Positions 7,386 to 10,564 of a stretch of DNA of 10,564 nt are shown here, piece after piece. Numbering within the stretch: position 1 is the first letter of the stretch; each line of letters begins with the position of its first letter. The stretch lies in NCBI GenBank assembly GCA_965371945.1, contig CBDVAK010000110.1, positions 1-10,564 on the forward strand. Reading direction: 5' to 3'. Both the position numbers and the translations under genes were made by a program. The notes beneath the pieces are model-generated. The model saw only the letters and a list, made by a program, of their open reading frames with translations, did not search any database and was not told the origin of the DNA. This DNA is from CBDVAK01 sp965371945 (GTDB lineage: Bacteria; Pseudomonadota; Gammaproteobacteria; Competibacterales; JAHEDQ01).

Positions 7386-10316
7386 GTGGATAAGACCGTA
7401 ATGCCGGCACCGGCGACACAGTCGCAGTCTACTGCGCCGGATGCGTTGGCCGATGCCGGCACGCGGCCGTTTCTCAGCCTCAAATGGAAAGCGATCCTGC
7501 TCAGCAGTGCGTTGTTGCTGTCGGTGGCGTTTGCCTACACCCTGCTCAGCTATCGGAACCTCACCACACAGATCAATCAGGGCTGGGAGGAGGGTCATCA
7601 ACGCGATCTTCGTGAGCTGCGCACCATAGTCGGCAATGCGGTGCTCAGACTGGAACGCCTCGGTGGGCTGGTGCCCACGCTGGCGGGGATGCGGGCGGCG
7701 CTGCTCGATGCGGATGCTGATCGCTTGCGTACCGCATTCGAGGCCAGCTGGCCTCGTTTGCAACTGGAGATGGACATCGGCGCGGTGGCGATTTACGACA
7801 CCCGCGACCAACTGTTGGGGGAATGGCGTTTCGGCAGCTCAGGCCAAATGCCTGAGTCGATGATTGCGCAGTGGGTATCTATCGCCAATAGCCGGGATCA
7901 ACCGGTCTATGCACTCGCTTGCCGCTATGAGTGTCTGCTATATGCGACCGTGCCGTTGTTGATCGAGGGCCGTGAAGTCGGAGTAGTGGTGCTGGCCAGT
8001 TCGCTGGCTGATGTCGTGTTGCAGTTCAAGGAGATCACCAACAGCGATATCGCGGTGCTGGCTCCCACGGTCGGCACGGCACCGGGTCGCAATGAGCTGC
8101 CCGAGTGGGGATATCGGGCGGTGGCGATCAGCGGTTACCCGATTTCCTTTCAGTTGCTGGAACAATTGTCCCGATCGACACCTCTGGACGGATTCCGGGC
8201 GACCACGCTGGAAACGCCCGACGCCACTTTCGAGCTGAGGTGGTTCGACCGCGACTCGCTGTTGTCCACGGGGTTGCCGTTCCAGCTCGATCCGGGGCTC
8301 CGGATCGTGGGGATTCGTGACGTCAGCCAGGCGATCGCCGGTGTCCACAGCGCGACGCGCCAAAGTCTTGCGGTCGGTCTGGTGGGGCTGGTTCTGTCTG
8401 AACTGCTGCTGGTGGTGCTGCTGCGCAGTCCCATGCGGCGTTTGCGTCGAACCGCTGGGCAGTTGCCATTGCTTGCCGCGCGCAAGTTCAACAGGGTCCG
8501 GACAACTATCGGCGCGGGCATGCGGGCACGGTTGACCCGGGACGAGTTCGATGTGCTGGACGACACTGCGATTCAGTTGTCGTATCAACTGGAAACGCTG
8601 GAAGGACAGGTTCGCGAGCGCAGCGAGCAACTGTCAAAGCACATGCAGGAACTCCGTTCCGAACGCGATTTTGTCAACAGCCTGCTCGATACCGCCCAGG
8701 TCATGATCCTGACCCTGGATCGCGGATCCCGCGTGATTGCGGTGAACCGCTACGCCCTGGAACAGAGTGGTTTCGGTTTGGACGAGGTAAGGGGTCGGCG
8801 TTTTGCGTCGTTGCTGTCCCCCATCGGCCTGTTACCGGACCTGCCCGGGCGGCTGGCGGAACTGGCGACTGGCAGGGGCCGAAACCTGCGCCACGAATCG
8901 ATGCTGCGCTGTCGCGACGGTTCGACGCGCTCGGTGACCTGGTATCATTCGCGGCTCAATCCCGGTGCCGACAACACCGCCGCCGTGCTTTCGGTCGGTC
9001 TGGATATCACTGACCGGCGGGAAGCGGAGCGGCGACTGTCCTGGCTGGATCGGCACGATGCCTTGACCGGCCTGGCCAACCGTCACGGCCTGCAGGACGA
9101 GCTGGAGTCGCTGCTGGAACATGCGGGTAGCGCCGCACCGCGGGGCGCGTTGCTGGTTTTTGACCTGGACCAGTTCAAGTTCATCAATGACAGAGATGGC
9201 CATGATGCCGGCGATACTGTCCTCAAGGTGGTGGCTGACACGCTGCGCAAAGGGATGTCCGAGATCCTTTGTCTGGCACGACTGGGCGGCGACGAATTCG
9301 GTTTGCTGTCCGAGGCCCGTGACCAGGAGGCGGCATCGCAACTGGCTCGCGAGTTGAATTCGCGGCTGGCCGCGATCGAGTGGCCGCAGGGAAGTCCGGC
9401 GCAGAATCTCAGCGCTTGCACCGGCATCGCGATGATCGACGATCATACCGACGCGGCGGATGATTTGCTGACCCGATCGGAACTGGCCATGAAGCTTGCC
9501 AAGGAAAGGGGGCGGGGACAGTGGCACTTGTACTCTGATTCGGACCAGGCGATGGAGCGGGTCAAACGGCGCGTGTACGGCAAGGCGGAGGTTCAACAGG
9601 CGCTCGACAGCGGAACCTTGATGCTGCACTTCCAGCCTATTCGTGAAGTGCTCGGCACCCGTGTTTCGCACTACGAGGCACTGCTCAGAATACGACAGGA
9701 AGACGGCAGCCTGCGTCCACCAGCGGGGTTTATCGATGCCGCCGAGCGCAGCGGCATGATACATCTGGTCGATAGAAGGATACTGAGCCTGGCGCTCGAT
9801 CAGCTTGCCGATGTTCCTCGCAAGGAAATTATCTTCTCTGTCAATCTATCCGGTCCGGGGCTCTGCGACCCTGAATTTACCAACCACCTGGTGGCCGAAC
9901 TGGAGCGCACCGGCGTCGATGCCTCTCGCGTCGTGTTCGAGATTACCGAGACAGCCGCGGTCGCGGATTTTCCTGCGGCGCGGGAGCTGATGGGAACCAT
10001 GCGTGCACTGGGTTGTCGTTTTGCGCTCGACGATTTTGGCGTTGGTTTTTCATCGTTTTACTATCTCAAGCAACTGCCCATTGATTTCGTGAAGATCGAT
10101 GGCAGCTTTATCACCCGCTTGTCGGTCAATGCGGATGATCAGATTCTGGTCAGGGCGCTGTCACAGGTTGCCCGGGGATTCGGCAAGGAAACCATCGCTG
10201 AGTATGTGGAGGATGACGAAACTCTGGCCTTGCTTGCTGAATTCGGGATCGATTATGCGCAAGGGTACTATCTGGGTCGCCCGCTGCCGGCACCGGAGGC
10301 CTTTGTAGAGTCTTAG
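7386..10316 (+). CDS. Membrane-anchored PAS-GGDEF-EAL c-di-GMP signalling protein
   Basis: This 976-residue protein is predicted to make and/or break cyclic-di-GMP. Transmembrane helices at about 36-55 and 328-347 flank a periplasmic sensor domain (56-327) with a C-x3-C pair at C179/C183. A HAMP-like and coiled-coil linker (about 348-428) leads to a PAS domain (about 425-545). GGDEF follows with D593, F-K-F-I-N-D and the intact signature at 634-638. The inhibitory RxxD I-site position reads S-E-I-L (625-628), so product inhibition there is probably lost. The EAL domain (about 725-970) keeps E764, N820, E852, D882-D883, K903, E939 and Q959, the full phosphodiesterase set. GTG 7386 has AGGG seven bases upstream; ATG 7401 is an alternative. 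It follows lysS by 46 bases, without a clear terminator between them. Net activity (cyclase or phosphodiesterase) cannot be told from sequence. Confidence 0.93.
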   Translation: MDKTVMPAPATQSQSTAPDALADAGTRPFLSLKWKAILLSSALLLSVAFAYTLLSYRNLTTQINQGWEEGHQRDLRELRTIVGNAVLRLERLGGLVPTLAGMRAALLDADADRLRTAFEASWPRLQLEMDIGAVAIYDTRDQLLGEWRFGSSGQMPESMIAQWVSIANSRDQPVYALACRYECLLYATVPLLIEGREVGVVVLASSLADVVLQFKEITNSDIAVLAPTVGTAPGRNELPEWGYRAVAISGYPISFQLLEQLSRSTPLDGFRATTLETPDATFELRWFDRDSLLSTGLPFQLDPGLRIVGIRDVSQAIAGVHSATRQSLAVGLVGLVLSELLLVVLLRSPMRRLRRTAGQLPLLAARKFNRVRTTIGAGMRARLTRDEFDVLDDTAIQLSYQLETLEGQVRERSEQLSKHMQELRSERDFVNSLLDTAQVMILTLDRGSRVIAVNRYALEQSGFGLDEVRGRRFASLLSPIGLLPDLPGRLAELATGRGRNLRHESMLRCRDGSTRSVTWYHSRLNPGADNTAAVLSVGLDITDRREAERRLSWLDRHDALTGLANRHGLQDELESLLEHAGSAAPRGALLVFDLDQFKFINDRDGHDAGDTVLKVVADTLRKGMSEILCLARLGGDEFGLLSEARDQEAASQLARELNSRLAAIEWPQGSPAQNLSACTGIAMIDDHTDAADDLLTRSELAMKLAKERGRGQWHLYSDSDQAMERVKRRVYGKAEVQQALDSGTLMLHFQPIREVLGTRVSHYEALLRIRQEDGSLRPPAGFIDAAERSGMIHLVDRRILSLALDQLADVPRKEIIFSVNLSGPGLCDPEFTNHLVAELERTGVDASRVVFEITETAAVADFPAARELMGTMRALGCRFALDDFGVGFSSFYYLKQLPIDFVKIDGSFITRLSVNADDQILVRALSQVARGFGKETIAEYVEDDETLALLAEFGIDYAQGYYLGRPLPAPEAFVES

Positions 10317-10493
10317 GGAAGCCCTGACTTATTCTGAGCGAAGCAGAAACTACGAAAAGACAGTGTCCTGCTGCGGCGGCGCATTGGCTTTCTCTGAACC
10401 GGAAAAGAGCCAGGTCCTGATCAAGGATATCATCGTCTGCCAGATCACGTCTGAACCACTACAGAAATTATCCCTTCGCCCCGTTGCTACTCG

Positions 10494-10564
10494 CTATAAG
10501 CGTGCATCTAGGCGCCTGACCGGCCCACTCCATTCCATGATCCGCTCATCCGCCGTAACCAGGC
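10494..10564 (-). CDS. Possible C-terminus of a PIN-domain (VapC-like) protein, partial
   Basis: On the minus strand a reading frame enters from the right edge and stops at TAG (10494-10496 on the + strand). Its 22 visible residues are L-V-T-A-D-E-R-I followed by M-E-W-S-G-P-V-R-R-L-D-A-R-L. The pattern of a hydrophobic strand, T-A-D-x-x-I, then a second short strand ending near the stop resembles the C-terminus of VapC-type PIN toxins, whose late conserved acidic residue sits in a T-x-D motif. The match is short, so this is a suggestion only; the gene would converge on the GGDEF-EAL gene. The rest of the protein, and any antitoxin, lie outside the window. Confidence 0.3.
   Translation of the reverse strand, partial: LVTADERIMEWSGPVRRLDARL

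Noticed and set aside
10317..10354. Possible insertion-sequence end (GGGAAGCCCTGACTTATTC) and weak hairpin TTCTG/CAGAA after the last gene
   Set aside because: No matching inverted partner occurs in the window, the stem is only 5 bp with no T-tract, and neither a terminator nor an IS end could be supported.
10318..10564. Plus-strand frame open from after the GGDEF-EAL stop to the window edge
   Set aside because: It has no good start codon or ribosome site, and its composition is not protein-like; chance openness over about 80 codons is possible.

Overview
The window looks like chromosome of a GC-rich gammaproteobacterium. The conserved order recJ, prfB, lysS and the programmed frameshift in prfB point to this class. 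The extra neighbours, an RpfE-type protein just before recJ and a lone thrC between recJ and prfB, recall Xanthomonadales, Pseudomonas and Chromatiales-like arrangements. I cannot name a genus from sequence alone. All confident genes lie on the + strand.

Layout. Bases 1-263 have no convincing gene; they hold an imperfect palindromic, MITE-like element (about 30-196) and a short 15-base palindrome (222-236). Next come an RpfE-like protein of the phosphoglycerate-mutase-related family (264-1298) and recJ (1285-3018), which overlap by 14 bases and are presumably co-expressed. A gap of about 200 bases with a perfect TATAAT box precedes thrC (start uncertain, best guess 3215; end 4669). Then follow, tightly spaced, prfB (4718-5813, with the +1 frameshift site at 4787-4793), lysS (5837-7339) and a large membrane-anchored PAS-GGDEF-EAL protein (7386-10316). 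The last 250 bases carry no confident gene. A minus-strand reading frame entering from the right edge (stop at 10494-10496) may be the C-terminus of a PIN-domain protein.

Functionally the block combines single-strand DNA exonuclease repair (RecJ), the last step of threonine synthesis (ThrC), translation termination at UGA/UAA (RF2), lysyl-tRNA charging (LysS) and cyclic-di-GMP signalling (GGDEF-EAL). The most interesting context feature is the resemblance to the Xanthomonas rpf region, where as I recall rpfE, recJ, prfB and lysS lie close to the c-di-GMP phosphodiesterase gene rpfG. Here a GGDEF-EAL protein with intact catalytic motifs follows lysS instead. No wholly new system is evident; the window is mostly core genes in a mildly unusual arrangement.
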